64,000 bases of DNA from CAZCVI01 sp964502145 (GCA_964502145.1 CAZCVI010000020.1:1-64000), one strand, 5' to 3'. Positions 26,011-35,433 are shown, counted from the stretch's first letter. Notes: generated by a model from the letters alone, not told the origin. Numbers and translations are program-made.

Positions 26011-27974
26011 CAGTCAAATACTCCTTCGCTGGCTTTAGTGGCACGGTTGGTGAATATCCCGTAAGTCAGCAGGATCACAAAGATTATAATGGAATAAGCG
26101 GCGGCAAAGCCCCAGTTAAAATTTTCAAAAGCGTACCGATACGCCTGGGTAATCAAGATATCGGTAGAACGGTTGGGCGCACCGTTGGACACGAGGTAGA
26201 TAATATTGAACATGTTAAAGGTCCAGATAGTGCCCAATATAATGGCCGGGAACAGGGCGGGCTTTAAAAGGGGCAGGGTGATATTTTTGAATTGCTGCCA
26301 CTTGGTAGCGCCATCCATTTCTGAGGCCTCGTACAATTCGGCGGGTATGGCTTGCAACGCGCCGAGTGAAATTACCATCATAAAAGGAAACCCGAGCCAC
26401 GTATTGGTCATCAGATTGGCAGCGAAAGCGGTCCAGAAATGATTGAACCAACTGATGGGATCGACTCCCAATAACTGCAAAAAGGCATTGATGGCTCCGA
26501 ATTGCTTGTGAAACATGCCCTTCCATATTAAGGCGGTAATGTAATTGGGAATGGCCCAGGGTAAAATCAACAGCACCCGGTAGACTTTTTTTAGTTTCAT
26601 GTTGGGGCGGTTGAGAATCAAGGCCAACATGAGGCCGATTCCCACGTGCAACATGACGTTCAACACGGTCCACATGACGGTGACCAACAGGGTGAAATAA
26701 AAATTACCGGGGGTCATGGGATGAAAATCACCGAGTATCTCGACGAAGTTCTGCAAGCCAACAAAGGTCCAACTCTTATGGGTGATACGGAAAAAGCCCA
26801 TGGACATGCCCCATACGAAAGGGAAAAGAACGAGCACAACCATGCCTGCCATGGACGGGAATATATACAGATAGGAGTAATAATTTTTCTTGACCGCATT
26901 AAAGGTTTTGAACGCATAACCGGCCAGGATAAAAAAGAGGACAAAGTAGGCAATGGCCAGGAACACGAAGGCAATCACTCGGGCCCGGCGGTTGAATTCC
27001 TTCTGATAGGTCTGCCCATAGGTGGTATCCAAGTCGATACGGATGGCATAATCTGCCCCGGCAGGCGCGACAAACTGACTGGTATTGTCAGGGTAGGAGG
27101 CTGTTGCTGCGGCTGATTCTGTCAGGGTGAGAGTTTTCCAGTCGGGGAGGAAGGCGGCTACTTTTCCCTCTTTGAGGAGACGCACGTATTCGCCGAGGTT
27201 TTCCCTGTCCTGGGTCGCAATCACGCGGGTCACGGTGTCCAGATGCTGCATTTTTTCAGTTAGCAGGGTCTGTTTGATCTGGCTGCCATTGGCTGTGAAT
27301 ATCCACAGGGTGATAAACAACATCACCAACAGGGCAGGGACGGTGACGGCCCAATGATAGCGAGGCAGGAAAGATATCAACAGGGCAAAAAGACCAAAAA
27401 TGGCGAGACTGGCAAGAAGAATCCAATGGAAACCAGACGCTATATCTTTCTTAAAGGTATAGATTATTTTAATAATACCCTTGATTTTTTTGGCTGATTT
27501 GAGGGCGGGTTCCACCAGGGTTAATAGTTGTTTGTCGCTATCCGTGGTGAGCAGGAATTTCTCGGGGATATTGTCTTTCTTGAGGCGATAGTTGATCTGG
27601 GTGCTGTCATCGTAGGTGTTTTTATCGGCAGTGTCCTCGGGATTGATGGATTTGTTTATTTTTGCCGGATTCGTGTGGAACAAGAAGTTAGTACCGGCCA
27701 CCACCTGGATTTCACGAATACCGGGGTCGCGTGCCATCATGGTTTTAACCAAGGCGGGGAGTTTGGCCCCAAAGGTCTCGTTATTCTCGGCCAATTCAAA
27801 TTCCAAGGCCAGGTACCGGGCCCAAAAATGAGCCCGCGTGGCCTGGATGTCCTGTTTATAGATGGAGTTATTGTAATTGTTATGGAGCATGAACCCCACC
27901 ATCACCATCACCATGGCACAAAACAGGGCGATGTATACGACGATTTTCTGTTTTTGTTTGGTTTCTTTAATCAT
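26010..27974 (-). CDS. malF: MalF-type permease with long N-terminal sensor-like region
   Basis: 654 residues, against about 300 for most MalF-type permeases and 514 for E. coli MalF. The C-terminal part from about residue 365 is a normal permease (YLYIFPSMAGMVVLVLFPFV, EAA loop YEASEMDGATKWQQFKNITL). The first 365 residues hold TM1 (9-28), an extracytoplasmic domain (about 30-185) with GIREIQVVAGTNFLFHTNPA and DTADKNTYDD, two TM segments (about 190-235), a second extracytoplasmic stretch (about 240-335) and another TM. The first exposed domain looks like a Cache/PAS-like sensor, with the layout of receptor N-termini. The frame is continuous and there is no sign of a joined pseudogene. The role of the extension is unknown. 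Confidence 0.88.
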   Translation of the reverse strand: MIKETKQKQKIVVYIALFCAMVMVMVGFMLHNNYNNSIYKQDIQATRAHFWARYLALEFELAENNETFGAKLPALVKTMMARDPGIREIQVVAGTNFLFHTNPAKINKSINPEDTADKNTYDDSTQINYRLKKDNIPEKFLLTTDSDKQLLTLVEPALKSAKKIKGIIKIIYTFKKDIASGFHWILLASLAIFGLFALLISFLPRYHWAVTVPALLVMLFITLWIFTANGSQIKQTLLTEKMQHLDTVTRVIATQDRENLGEYVRLLKEGKVAAFLPDWKTLTLTESAAATASYPDNTSQFVAPAGADYAIRIDLDTTYGQTYQKEFNRRARVIAFVFLAIAYFVLFFILAGYAFKTFNAVKKNYYSYLYIFPSMAGMVVLVLFPFVWGMSMGFFRITHKSWTFVGLQNFVEILGDFHPMTPGNFYFTLLVTVMWTVLNVMLHVGIGLMLALILNRPNMKLKKVYRVLLILPWAIPNYITALIWKGMFHKQFGAINAFLQLLGVDPISWFNHFWTAFAANLMTNTWLGFPFMMVISLGALQAIPAELYEASEMDGATKWQQFKNITLPLLKPALFPAIILGTIWTFNMFNIIYLVSNGAPNRSTDILITQAYRYAFENFNWGFAAAYSIIIFVILLTYGIFTNRATKASEGVFD

Positions 27975-28031
27975 TGGACTATATCCCTTTTTTCCTATGC
28001 TCTCTTCCTGCCCACCTTCAGCGAATGCCTT

Positions 28032-29246
28032 TTATTCGTTGCGGAATTTTTTGATATCTTCCAGCGCTTTGGCCTGGGCTTCATCCAGGGCGGCTTTGGG
28101 TTTCATCGTTTCATTGAGTACCTTGCCAATCGCCAGATCAAAGGGGGTCCAAACCATTCTCATTTCGGGGATATTGGGCATGGGTACGGCCACTTCCGAT
28201 TGCTTTCTAAAAATGGGGATGAAGGGGTGATTTTTAACGGCCATGTTTTTATAGGCTTCCACATTGGCCACGGGCTGGTCGGCCTTGGTAGCCATGATGA
28301 TCGCGGCCTCGGGACTGGAAAAGTATTTCATGACTTCGAAGGCCTCTTTTTTATGGGTGCATTTGGCGGACATCAACAAACCCTCGGCAGTGAGGAAGGG
28401 TTTGGCCGGGCTGTTCACATCGGAAATAATAGGCAACAACGCGACACCGAAGTCGATTTTTTTATCAATTTCACCGAGGAACCAGGGACCACTTAATACC
28501 ATGGCGGCCTGGTTCTTATTGAACAGGGCGGTAACCAGGGTATTGCTGATCTCTTCGGGCATGATCTTTTCCTTTCTCAGCAGGCGGTGAATGAAAGTCA
28601 GGGCTTTGACATTACCCTCGGAATTGAGGATGGGGTTGTCGTTCTTGTCAAAAATACCACCACCAAAACCGAATAACCAGCCGGCACTGTAATAGGTCAG
28701 GCCATTTTCATACACTAAGCCGTATTGATTGGCCGCGGGTTTGGTCAGGCTTTTGGCCAGGGTGATCAGTTCTGCGGTGGTTTTGGGCGGGGTTTTTACC
28801 ATTTTTTTATTGTAAATGAGGGCAACGCATTTAATGGCAACAGGCAACCCATAGAGCGCGTCTTCATAGGTGAGCGCTTGCAGGGTGATAGGGATGTACT
28901 GCTTTTTTAACTCATCATTGGCCCATAAACCCACTGGTTCCAGAGATTCGCGGGCGACCCAGTCGCCAATGCGATCATGACCGAAAATAAACACATCGGG
29001 TCCTTTGCCACGGGGGATGGCAGCGGTGATTTTATCGGGAAAGGCATCGTAAGGAACCTGTAAGAAAGTGACCTCGATGTTGGGATGGGATTTGGCGAAA
29101 TTCTGCCCGACCTCTTCCAGGGCGGCTTTTTCCAGGCCGCGGTAGGAGTGCCACAGGACGATCTTTACAGACTCGCCCAGCACTTGGAAAGGAAAGAGGC
29201 TGGCGATAAATAAAACGACTATAATGGCTATGATTATTCTTTTCAT
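28032..29246 (-). CDS. malE: Sugar ABC transporter substrate-binding protein (MalE type)
   Basis: 404-residue periplasmic binding protein. The signal peptide MKRIIIAIIVVLFIASLFPFQVLG lacks a lipobox Cys. The mature chain starts VKIVLWHSYRG and has the family motif GPDVFIFGHDRIGDWV, with YGLPVAIKCVALIYNKKMV and AAMVLSGPWFLGEI further on, matching the maltose/maltodextrin-binding (SBP_bac_1/8) type. It overlaps malK by 4 bp (ATGA) and is followed after 57 bp by malF. It would deliver oligosaccharides released by the GH13 and GH31 enzymes encoded nearby. Confidence 0.93.
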   Translation of the reverse strand: MKRIIIAIIVVLFIASLFPFQVLGESVKIVLWHSYRGLEKAALEEVGQNFAKSHPNIEVTFLQVPYDAFPDKITAAIPRGKGPDVFIFGHDRIGDWVARESLEPVGLWANDELKKQYIPITLQALTYEDALYGLPVAIKCVALIYNKKMVKTPPKTTAELITLAKSLTKPAANQYGLVYENGLTYYSAGWLFGFGGGIFDKNDNPILNSEGNVKALTFIHRLLRKEKIMPEEISNTLVTALFNKNQAAMVLSGPWFLGEIDKKIDFGVALLPIISDVNSPAKPFLTAEGLLMSAKCTHKKEAFEVMKYFSSPEAAIIMATKADQPVANVEAYKNMAVKNHPFIPIFRKQSEVAVPMPNIPEMRMVWTPFDLAIGKVLNETMKPKAALDEAQAKALEDIKKFRNE

Positions 29247-30361
29247 TTGTTATCCTCCAAGATTAAATTTAATAGTGTATTTTTATCAAAGATGTGGATT
29301 TTGTCTGTTTCCAATACCAGTTGGACGGATGCGCCAAAGGTGGCTTTGGTGTAGGGGGAGACGCGGGCCACGACTTTATTGGCCCCAAAAGTGGCATGTA
29401 CATAGGACTCGGCGCCCATGGGCTCAACAGCATCCACCATGCCTTTAATGACGGTGGTCTCTTTTTTAAGGATGGTATATAACTCGGCATCGTGCAGATG
29501 TTCGGGCCGGATACCGAAGATAAAATCATCGCCCTTGACATCGGTGAGCTTGGCTTTATAGGAATCTGGCAGGGGTACTTGTATGCCATCGGCGATAATT
29601 TGCAAATGGCCATCCAGATGTTTGATCTGACCGGGGAAAAAATTCATGGGGGGGGAACCAATAAACCCGGCGACAAAGTAGTTGATTGGTCTTTCATATA
29701 TATCCAGGGGTGTGCCGGTTTGATGCAATGCGCCATCCTTGATTATGGCGATTTTGGAACCCATGGTCATGGCTTCTACCTGATCGTGGGTGACATAGAT
29801 ACTGGTGGTTTTTAATTGGAATTGCAGTTTGGCCAATTCAGTGCGCATCTGCACTCTTAATTTGGCGTCGAGGTTGGAGAGGGGTTCGTCGAAGAGGAAA
29901 ACAGCGGGTTGGCGAACCATGGCGCGACCCAGAGCGACGCGTTGGCGTTGGCCACCGGAGAGTTGTTTGGGCTTTCGTTTTAAGAGGGCTTCAATGCCCA
30001 GAATATTGGCGGCATCGGTGACGCGTTTGATAATTTCCTCTTTGGGGAACTTCCTCAGTTTCAGGGCAAAAGCCATATTGTCGAACACGTTCATATGGGG
30101 ATAGAGCGCATAGTTTTGAAAGACCATGGCAATATCGCGGCTTTTGGGGGGGACATCATTGACCACGCGGTCGCCGATAGTAATGGTGCCCGAGGTGAGT
30201 TCTTCCAGTCCGGCCACCATGCGTAACAATGTTGTTTTACCGCAACCGGATGGTCCTACCAGAACCATAAATTCGCCGTCCTTGATAACCAGATCAATGG
30301 CATTCACGGCAATAACGTCCCCGAATTTTTTGGTGATTTTTTCCAGGATTACTTGAGCCAT
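29243..30361 (-). CDS. malK: Sugar ABC transporter ATPase (MalK/UgpC type)
   Basis: 372-residue ATPase. Walker A GPSGCGKTT at residues 35-43, Q-loop VFQNYALYPHM, signature LSGGQRQRVALGRAM, Walker B VFLFDEPLSNLDAKLR and the switch His in YVTHDQ are all intact. The C-terminal TOBE regulatory domain (about 240-372) has FGIRPEHL. It energises the MalFG permease and starts only 3 bp after the lacI stop, so regulator and transporter share one transcript. Confidence 0.96.
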   Translation of the reverse strand: MAQVILEKITKKFGDVIAVNAIDLVIKDGEFMVLVGPSGCGKTTLLRMVAGLEELTSGTITIGDRVVNDVPPKSRDIAMVFQNYALYPHMNVFDNMAFALKLRKFPKEEIIKRVTDAANILGIEALLKRKPKQLSGGQRQRVALGRAMVRQPAVFLFDEPLSNLDAKLRVQMRTELAKLQFQLKTTSIYVTHDQVEAMTMGSKIAIIKDGALHQTGTPLDIYERPINYFVAGFIGSPPMNFFPGQIKHLDGHLQIIADGIQVPLPDSYKAKLTDVKGDDFIFGIRPEHLHDAELYTILKKETTVIKGMVDAVEPMGAESYVHATFGANKVVARVSPYTKATFGASVQLVLETDKIHIFDKNTLLNLILEDNK

Positions 30362-30364
30362 TAT

Positions 30365-31426
30365 TTATTCTCCCTTTTTGGATTCTTCTTTTTTTGATTC
30401 TTCTTTTTTTTGGGGGGGTAATTCATTGATTTTTTTAACACTGTCTCTAATGATCAACTCTTGGTGTAGTATAATTTTTTTGACCCGGAATTCCCGGTTC
30501 TTTTTATATTCAATCAGTAATTCAGCCGCTTGGGTGCCGATGGCATCCTGGTCTTGACGCACGGTGGTGAGAGCGGGGATAAAATGTTTGGCTATGGGGA
30601 TATCATCGAAGCCCACGATGGAAACATCGTCGGGAACATTATAACCGTGGCGTTTTAAGGCATTGATGGCACCAATGGCCATGTTATCATTGGCGGCAAA
30701 CACGGCGGTGGGTAGCACCTTGGTTTCTTTGAGGATCAGCTCCATTGCTGTGAACCCGGATTCAATGGCATAGGTGCCTTCCCTGATATATTTCTCGTAA
30801 ATATCGATCTTTAGTTCTTTTAAGGTATCAATATAGGCATCATATCGGCGGCGGGCTTCCTTGTCGGAAGCAGGGGCGCTAATAAAAGCAATCCGGCGGT
30901 GGCCATTTTCGATAAGATATTTCATGGCTTTACGTGCGCCATCGTAATTATCCTGCAATATAGCGGGGATATTTAAATCTTCATCCACATGGTCTACAAA
31001 AATGACGGGAATTTTTTTGCTTATTTTTTCGATCAGTTCTTTATATTCGGGAGTATAGTGGGCCCAGAAAAAGATTAGACCCTCGATATGTTTTTCATAG
31101 AGTAGTTTCAGGCTTTCCAGTTCCCCACCGTATTCTTCCACCGCGCTGGCGATCATGACGCTGTAATCGTTCTGTTGGCAGACTTTTAACACAGCCTCGG
31201 CCCGTTCGCTATAATAACCATCGAAACGGGGAATCAAGAGTCCGATCACATTGGATTTTTTTTGTACCAGACCACGGGCCATCTGGTTGGGGATGTAATG
31301 GGTTTCCCGAATGATTTGCTCTACCTTTTCCCGGATATCCTTTCTTACTCCGGGTTTATTGTTTACGACTCTTGAAATAGTGGCAATGGATACGTCAGCG
31401 AGTTTGGCTACTTTCTTAATGTTCAT
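30365..31426 (-). CDS. LacI-family transcription regulator of the glucan locus
   Basis: 353-residue repressor. Helix-turn-helix at residues 1-22 (NIKKVAKLADVSIATISRVV), hinge helix PNQMARGLVQKK, then a periplasmic-binding-like sugar domain (VIGLLIPRFDGYYSE, PTAVFAANDNMAIGAINALK, GFDDIPIAKHFIPALTTVRQ). The C-terminus adds a charged run of Lys/Glu/Ser (KKEESKKEESKK) not common in the family. I start at the ATG at 31426, where the HTH normally begins. A perfect LacI-type palindrome at 31507-31520 lies between it and the divergent glucosidase gene, so it probably controls both directions, including its own operon. Confidence 0.93.
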   Translation of the reverse strand: MNIKKVAKLADVSIATISRVVNNKPGVRKDIREKVEQIIRETHYIPNQMARGLVQKKSNVIGLLIPRFDGYYSERAEAVLKVCQQNDYSVMIASAVEEYGGELESLKLLYEKHIEGLIFFWAHYTPEYKELIEKISKKIPVIFVDHVDEDLNIPAILQDNYDGARKAMKYLIENGHRRIAFISAPASDKEARRRYDAYIDTLKELKIDIYEKYIREGTYAIESGFTAMELILKETKVLPTAVFAANDNMAIGAINALKRHGYNVPDDVSIVGFDDIPIAKHFIPALTTVRQDQDAIGTQAAELLIEYKKNREFRVKKIILHQELIIRDSVKKINELPPQKKEESKKEESKKGE

Positions 31427-31469
31427 ATGAAAACCTTTTCGTATCATAAAATTGAGATTCCATAAAGCT

Positions 31470-31498
31470 ATGTTACACAACTGTTTTTAAAAAGTCAA
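31470..31498 (-). promoter_or_regulatory. Promoter of the lacI-mal-barrel operon
   Basis: On the minus strand TTGACT (31498-31493), exactly 17 bp, then TAACAT (31475-31470). It is immediately preceded by the palindromic operator. Confidence 0.75.
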
Positions 31499-31506
31499 GA
31501 GTTTTT

Positions 31507-31520
31507 TGTAAACGTTTACA
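31507..31520. promoter_or_regulatory. LacI/GalR-family operator
   Basis: TGTAAACGTTTACA is a perfect 14-bp palindrome with central CG, the classic half-site pattern of LacI/CcpA-like regulators. It is 8 bp upstream of the -35 box of the lacI operon and upstream of the divergent GH31 gene. Confidence 0.85.
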
Positions 31521-31607
31521 TTTTTTTTAAAGATTTTTTGCCGTTATGGGATAACCCTTTTGAAAACACCGATAAGAGCGGGGCTTTTAAAATCAAAAAA
31601 AATAGTA

Positions 31608-31613
31608 TATAAT
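31608..31613 (+). promoter_or_regulatory. Probable -10 element of the GH31 gene
   Basis: A consensus TATAAT lies 33 bp before the GH31 start codon. No good -35 box is seen 17 bp upstream, so expression may need an activator or be weak. Confidence 0.4.
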
Positions 31614-31646
31614 ATTAATAAATCATATCGGATGGAGGTTTGTTTG

Positions 31647-33869
31647 ATGAACAGAAAAGTGATGATAGTGGTACTGGTGTTATGTTTTACAGTTGGGGTA
31701 ATTTATGCCAAAGTTACGGTAGCGGGGAATGGGATTGCTCTTAGTCAAAGGGATTTGAGCATTACTGTATGTGCCAATGATAGGAATCAACTTCATGTTC
31801 GCGTTTTTATTACGGGTGGAACAGTAACACTTCCTTTCTTCAGAGTGGAGGAAAAATTCAGTCCGGTTGTCCCGGTTCCATTGGGAGAAAAAATTAAAAT
31901 GGGGGGATTTCTATTGCAGGAAGATGAAAACGGTTTCACTTTATATAAAATAGATCATACGAACGATGGTAATACGCCACGAAAACTTTTTTCCTCGACC
32001 TTCACGCGGGCTGGCGAAACAGTGATTGAAGAGAAGTCATGTTATGATAACGAATTGTTTTATGGGATGGGGGAGGTGGCGGACCAATTGGCTCTCAATC
32101 GCACTCTATATACGATTTACCAGGAAGCGCAATATGGTAATCAGGCGATGTTGTATATTCCGTTTTTCTTTAGCAGTGGTGGGGATGCTTTTTATTATAA
32201 TGCGGCGGGTCGGGATACAGTCAAATTTAAGAAGAAGAACGAGTCGGCGGTGGCTTATACGGGGTTAAATGGCTTTATTGACTTTTATTACTATTATGAA
32301 CCAAAACTGGATAAGATAGTCGCCTCGTTTTATGAGTTTTCCGGTTCCAGGTCTATGATTCCCAAGTGGGCCTTTGGGTATATTCAATCCCGATTCGGGT
32401 ATAAAAGTGAACAGGAAGTTTATGAACTGGTGGAGCAGTTCAAACAACATGACGTTCCAGTCAGTGCCATCGTGCTTGATTTGCAGTGGTTCAAACACAT
32501 GGGCGACCTGGATTATGATCCGGTCAACTGGCCGAACCCGGAGAAAATGGATGGGGTTCTGGAAGCAGCGGGAATCAAATTGTTGGCGATTTCAGAACCT
32601 TTTTTCACGAAGGATAGTACCAACTATGCTCTTTTTGAGAAGAACGGATTGTTTGCCATGGACAAGAATAAGAAAACGTTTACATGGAAGGATTGGTGGT
32701 GTTTTGGTTCTGAATACGGGGCGATTGTGAATCCGATTGCTCCGAAAGCAGAGGCATTGTTGGGGGCAAAATATATTGCGATGATGAAGCGCGGTATTGA
32801 TGCATTTTGGACGGACCTGGGGGAACCGGAAAAGGTTCCGGCGGCTGCTTATTTTAATGAATTTACGGAACAGGAGTTTCATAATTTTTATAATTTAGCT
32901 TGGACCAAGCTGATTTATAATGCAGTCAGCAAAGAGTTCCCGGATAAGCGGTTCTTTATTCTCAGTCGCAGTGGGTTTACCGGTAGTGCCGGGTATGGCG
33001 TATCGGTTTGGTCAGGGGATTCCAGTTCCAGTTTTGAGGGGTTGGCCAAGCAACCGGGTATGGGACTTAATGCCGGTTTAGCTGGGTTTTCTTATTGGGG
33101 TAGTGATGTGGGTGGGTTTGTGAGTAATAGCGAAATACCAGAGGAGGAGTTGTTTATCCGTTGGATGCAATTTGGTACCTTTAGCCCGGTATTTCGTGCG
33201 CATGGGGCGATGTCAGCGCGGGAACCATGGATTCATGGTGAGAAAGCATTGGCGATTATAAAATATTATATTGATTTAAGGTATCGGTTGCTGCCTTATA
33301 TTTATTCCACCGCGTACCAGACGTACCGGGATGGGATACCCATGATGCGACCACTTTTTTTCCAGCATCCGCAGGATGAAAGTCCTGAAGTTCGGGAGCT
33401 AGGCAATCAGTATTATTTCGGTGATTTCTTATTGGTGGCGCCAGTAGTGGAAGCGGCAGCTTTGGAACCGGAGACGCGGGTCTATTTACCAGAAGGGGTG
33501 TGGTATGATTTTTATACATTTGAAAGGATCCCAGCAGGGGTGAAAACGTTTACGGCAGATATTAAAAAGATACCGGTTTATGTGAAAGAAGGGGCGATTT
33601 TGCCTATGGATGAAAAGGGGAAGGCAGTGGTTTTGTTGATTCCTGGTAGAGTGTCCTCTTCTTTTACATGGTATGATGATGATGGGGTCACCAATAATTA
33701 TAAGCAGGGTGATTTTGAAGCGATTGAGATTACGATGGACAGTAAGCAGGTAGTGTTTGCGGGAGTTAAGGTGGAAAAAGAGGTGACGTTAAAGATTATC
33801 AAAGAGAATCAAACACCAGTGGAGGTGAAACTGACGCTCAAAAAAGGAATTACCACCTTCACGTTCTAA
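31647..33869 (+). CDS. Exported GH31 alpha-glucosidase/alpha-xylosidase
   Basis: 740-residue glycoside hydrolase with signal peptide (MNRKVMIVVLVLCFTVGVIYA). N-terminal beta-sandwich, then the GH31 (beta/alpha)8 barrel. The nucleophile motif RGIDAFWTDLGEPE gives Asp390; SRSGFTGSAGYGVSVWSGDS contains the acid/base Asp region, and GFSYWGSDVGGF follows, all family hallmarks. Two beta domains at the C-terminus (LPEGVWYDF, SSFTWYDDDG) complete the usual layout. It would release glucose or xylose from non-reducing ends in the periplasm. The start is set by GGAGG before the ATG at 31647; the longer frame begins with TTG. Divergent from lacI across a shared operator, hence probably sugar-induced. Confidence 0.93.
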   Translation: MNRKVMIVVLVLCFTVGVIYAKVTVAGNGIALSQRDLSITVCANDRNQLHVRVFITGGTVTLPFFRVEEKFSPVVPVPLGEKIKMGGFLLQEDENGFTLYKIDHTNDGNTPRKLFSSTFTRAGETVIEEKSCYDNELFYGMGEVADQLALNRTLYTIYQEAQYGNQAMLYIPFFFSSGGDAFYYNAAGRDTVKFKKKNESAVAYTGLNGFIDFYYYYEPKLDKIVASFYEFSGSRSMIPKWAFGYIQSRFGYKSEQEVYELVEQFKQHDVPVSAIVLDLQWFKHMGDLDYDPVNWPNPEKMDGVLEAAGIKLLAISEPFFTKDSTNYALFEKNGLFAMDKNKKTFTWKDWWCFGSEYGAIVNPIAPKAEALLGAKYIAMMKRGIDAFWTDLGEPEKVPAAAYFNEFTEQEFHNFYNLAWTKLIYNAVSKEFPDKRFFILSRSGFTGSAGYGVSVWSGDSSSSFEGLAKQPGMGLNAGLAGFSYWGSDVGGFVSNSEIPEEELFIRWMQFGTFSPVFRAHGAMSAREPWIHGEKALAIIKYYIDLRYRLLPYIYSTAYQTYRDGIPMMRPLFFQHPQDESPEVRELGNQYYFGDFLLVAPVVEAAALEPETRVYLPEGVWYDFYTFERIPAGVKTFTADIKKIPVYVKEGAILPMDEKGKAVVLLIPGRVSSSFTWYDDDGVTNNYKQGDFEAIEITMDSKQVVFAGVKVEKEVTLKIIKENQTPVEVKLTLKKGITTFTF

Positions 33870-33893
33870 TCATATATTAGCGAAAAATAAAGG

Positions 33894-34044
33894 GGTGAAT
33901 CCTGGATTCACCATCAAATTCTTGAAAACATGGTGAGGCAATGTGGGAGTTATGGGAATGATGGGGGGAATGTAAATATTTATGTTTATCCCATAATTCC
34001 CATATTTCCCATTCTTCCCATTAACTTGGCGGTGAATCCAGGGT
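33894..34044. repeat. Nonamer-arm palindromic element, copy B (TGGGA type)
   Basis: It opens with GGTGAATCC-T-GGATTCACC (33894-33912), itself a palindrome. Left arm TGGGAGTTA, TGGGAATGA, TGGGGGGAA (33944-33970). Right arm TCCCATAAT, TCCCATATT, TCCCATTCT, TCCCATTAA (33989-34024). Right end TGGCGGTGAATCCAGG (34027-34042). It lies between the convergent GH31 and Uma2 genes. Confidence 0.85.
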
Positions 34045-34102
34045 ATATCTATACGCCCCTACCTTGAGAGGGTGCCTCTTTATACGGTTATTATCTTATT
34101 TT

Positions 34103-34660
34103 TTAGAGTTTAAAGATTTTTCCGAAATCGAAGGTGAAACTGCATTTGCCGATATTGAAGGAGATTCCGCCTTCTTGGAATTCATCGGCGCGGTGATATT
34201 CCTTTTCTTCTTCCCCCAAGGTGAATACTTCGGCACTGGAAGTGACCGGATCCACAATACAATAATATTTTACCCCGGCATTTTGATACAATTGATATTT
34301 CAAAACTTTGTCTTTCCGAGACGTGGCAGGGGAAAGGATTTCAAATACGATGACCGGGGGAACGGTTAATTTGGTATCTTCCAGATTATCGTCACAAACA
34401 ACAAGAATGTCTGGTTGAACAACGGTGTCCTTGGTGATTTGCCAATCTACAGGCATATACACTCGACAGGTTTCGCAGTTTTCCAATAGACTCCCTAGTA
34501 AAATAACGATTTTTGCACACAAGTACTGGTGTTTTTTGGAGGGGGCGGGAGTCATGGCGTAGGGGATGCCATGGATGATCTCCCATCTGCCTTCCCATTC
34601 CGCATAGTCATCATAGGTATAATGGGGTAAATCTTCCATTTGTAAAGCGGTTGCGTTCAT
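34103..34660 (-). CDS. Uma2/DUF820 family PD-(D/E)XK nuclease-like protein
   Basis: 185-residue protein of the Uma2 (DUF820) family. YTYDDYAEWEGRWEIIHGIP and MTPAPSKKHQ are the N-terminal conserved parts; VQPDILVVCDD and PVIVFEILSPATSRKDKVLKYQLYQNAGVKYYCIVDP carry the nuclease-fold residues (Asp of QPD, Glu of FEI). These proteins are abundant in cyanobacteria and other phyla. They have a restriction-endonuclease-like fold, and their roles are unproven. AAGGAGG precedes the start. It is monocistronic and appears to be a passenger between GH31 and the next gene. Confidence 0.88.
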   Translation of the reverse strand: MNATALQMEDLPHYTYDDYAEWEGRWEIIHGIPYAMTPAPSKKHQYLCAKIVILLGSLLENCETCRVYMPVDWQITKDTVVQPDILVVCDDNLEDTKLTVPPVIVFEILSPATSRKDKVLKYQLYQNAGVKYYCIVDPVTSSAEVFTLGEEEKEYHRADEFQEGGISFNIGKCSFTFDFGKIFKL

Positions 34661-34710
34661 ATTTTCCTCCTTATTGAGTGATAAGGTTTGTCAATTATAA
34701 TTATATTTTC

Positions 34711-35433
34711 TTATTTTACCACTGCGTCGGCCATTTTGCCGTCTTTGAAGGTGAGGATCATATCCGCATATTGATAGATCACTTTGTCATCCAAAACAAC
34801 TTTTTTTAATGGGGCGCCCAGGATATTTTCGACTTGAGTATACGTCATGCCTACCTTGATTTCTTTGGTATTCAGTTCACCTTTTCTGATGAAGGGTTCA
34901 GGGGGCAAGTTTCTTGGGTCAATCATCGTGCCTTTGATTGGTTTGGATGGGATAGCGACAGCAAATTGTTCAGGGTTCTTTTGGTATTGGTTGAAGGTTT
35001 TGGTCAGTTGGCGCAGTAGTGTATCCATCGAGGTGTCCAAGGTGTTGAGATTCCCTGTTTGTTTGGGGTCTAACAGTTCCAGTTTTTCTGTGGGAATAGT
35101 TGTACGAATCAAAATGGAACTGCTGGAGCCTGCCATTTTATCAGGACCTATGGATTTGATTTTTTGCCAGGGGATGAGATAGGCTTTTTGGCCGACGTGG
35201 AGAATACCGTTCTTGGTGATGTAGACGGAACCGGGTTCCATGCCGTTGATCTCGTTGGTAAACACTCCTGATTCATCTTTAATAGAGAACCCAATATCCT
35301 TGGTATAGAACATCCGGCTCTCGATTAATAAGAGAGACTCGTCTTTGCTGATTTCTTGGGCACTGGTTTCAGCGAAACCGGCCATCAACCCGATAGTTAA
35401 AACGAACATTAAAACAACCACTAATTTTTTCAT
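34711..35433 (-). CDS. Exported protein with C-terminal BamE/SmpA-like motif
   Basis: 240 residues from the ATG at 35433, which follows GAGGT. Signal peptide MKKLVVVLMFVLTIGLMAGFAETS without lipobox Cys. The middle (residues 40-100) contains short strands, with LIPWQKIKSIGPDKMAG. The end, KEIKVGMTYTQVENILGAPL...VIYQYADMILTFKDGKMADA, has the G-M-x-x-x-x-V-x-x-x-L-G-x-P pattern of SmpA/OmlA (BamE)-type small domains. Probably periplasmic; function unknown. A -35/-10 pair TTGCAT-N17-TATAAA lies upstream on the minus strand. Confidence 0.6.
   Translation of the reverse strand: MKKLVVVLMFVLTIGLMAGFAETSAQEISKDESLLLIESRMFYTKDIGFSIKDESGVFTNEINGMEPGSVYITKNGILHVGQKAYLIPWQKIKSIGPDKMAGSSSSILIRTTIPTEKLELLDPKQTGNLNTLDTSMDTLLRQLTKTFNQYQKNPEQFAVAIPSKPIKGTMIDPRNLPPEPFIRKGELNTKEIKVGMTYTQVENILGAPLKKVVLDDKVIYQYADMILTFKDGKMADAVVK

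Noticed and set aside
26010..27974. MalF extension as a frameshift fusion of two genes
   Set aside because: The frame is continuous with no internal ribosome site or start near residue 365, and the TM layout is consistent.
32673..32684. Second and third LacI-type operators (AAAACGTTTACA here and AAAACGTTTAC at 33543-33553) in GH31
   Set aside because: Both are only half-symmetric and are explained by Lys-Thr-Phe-Thr codons.
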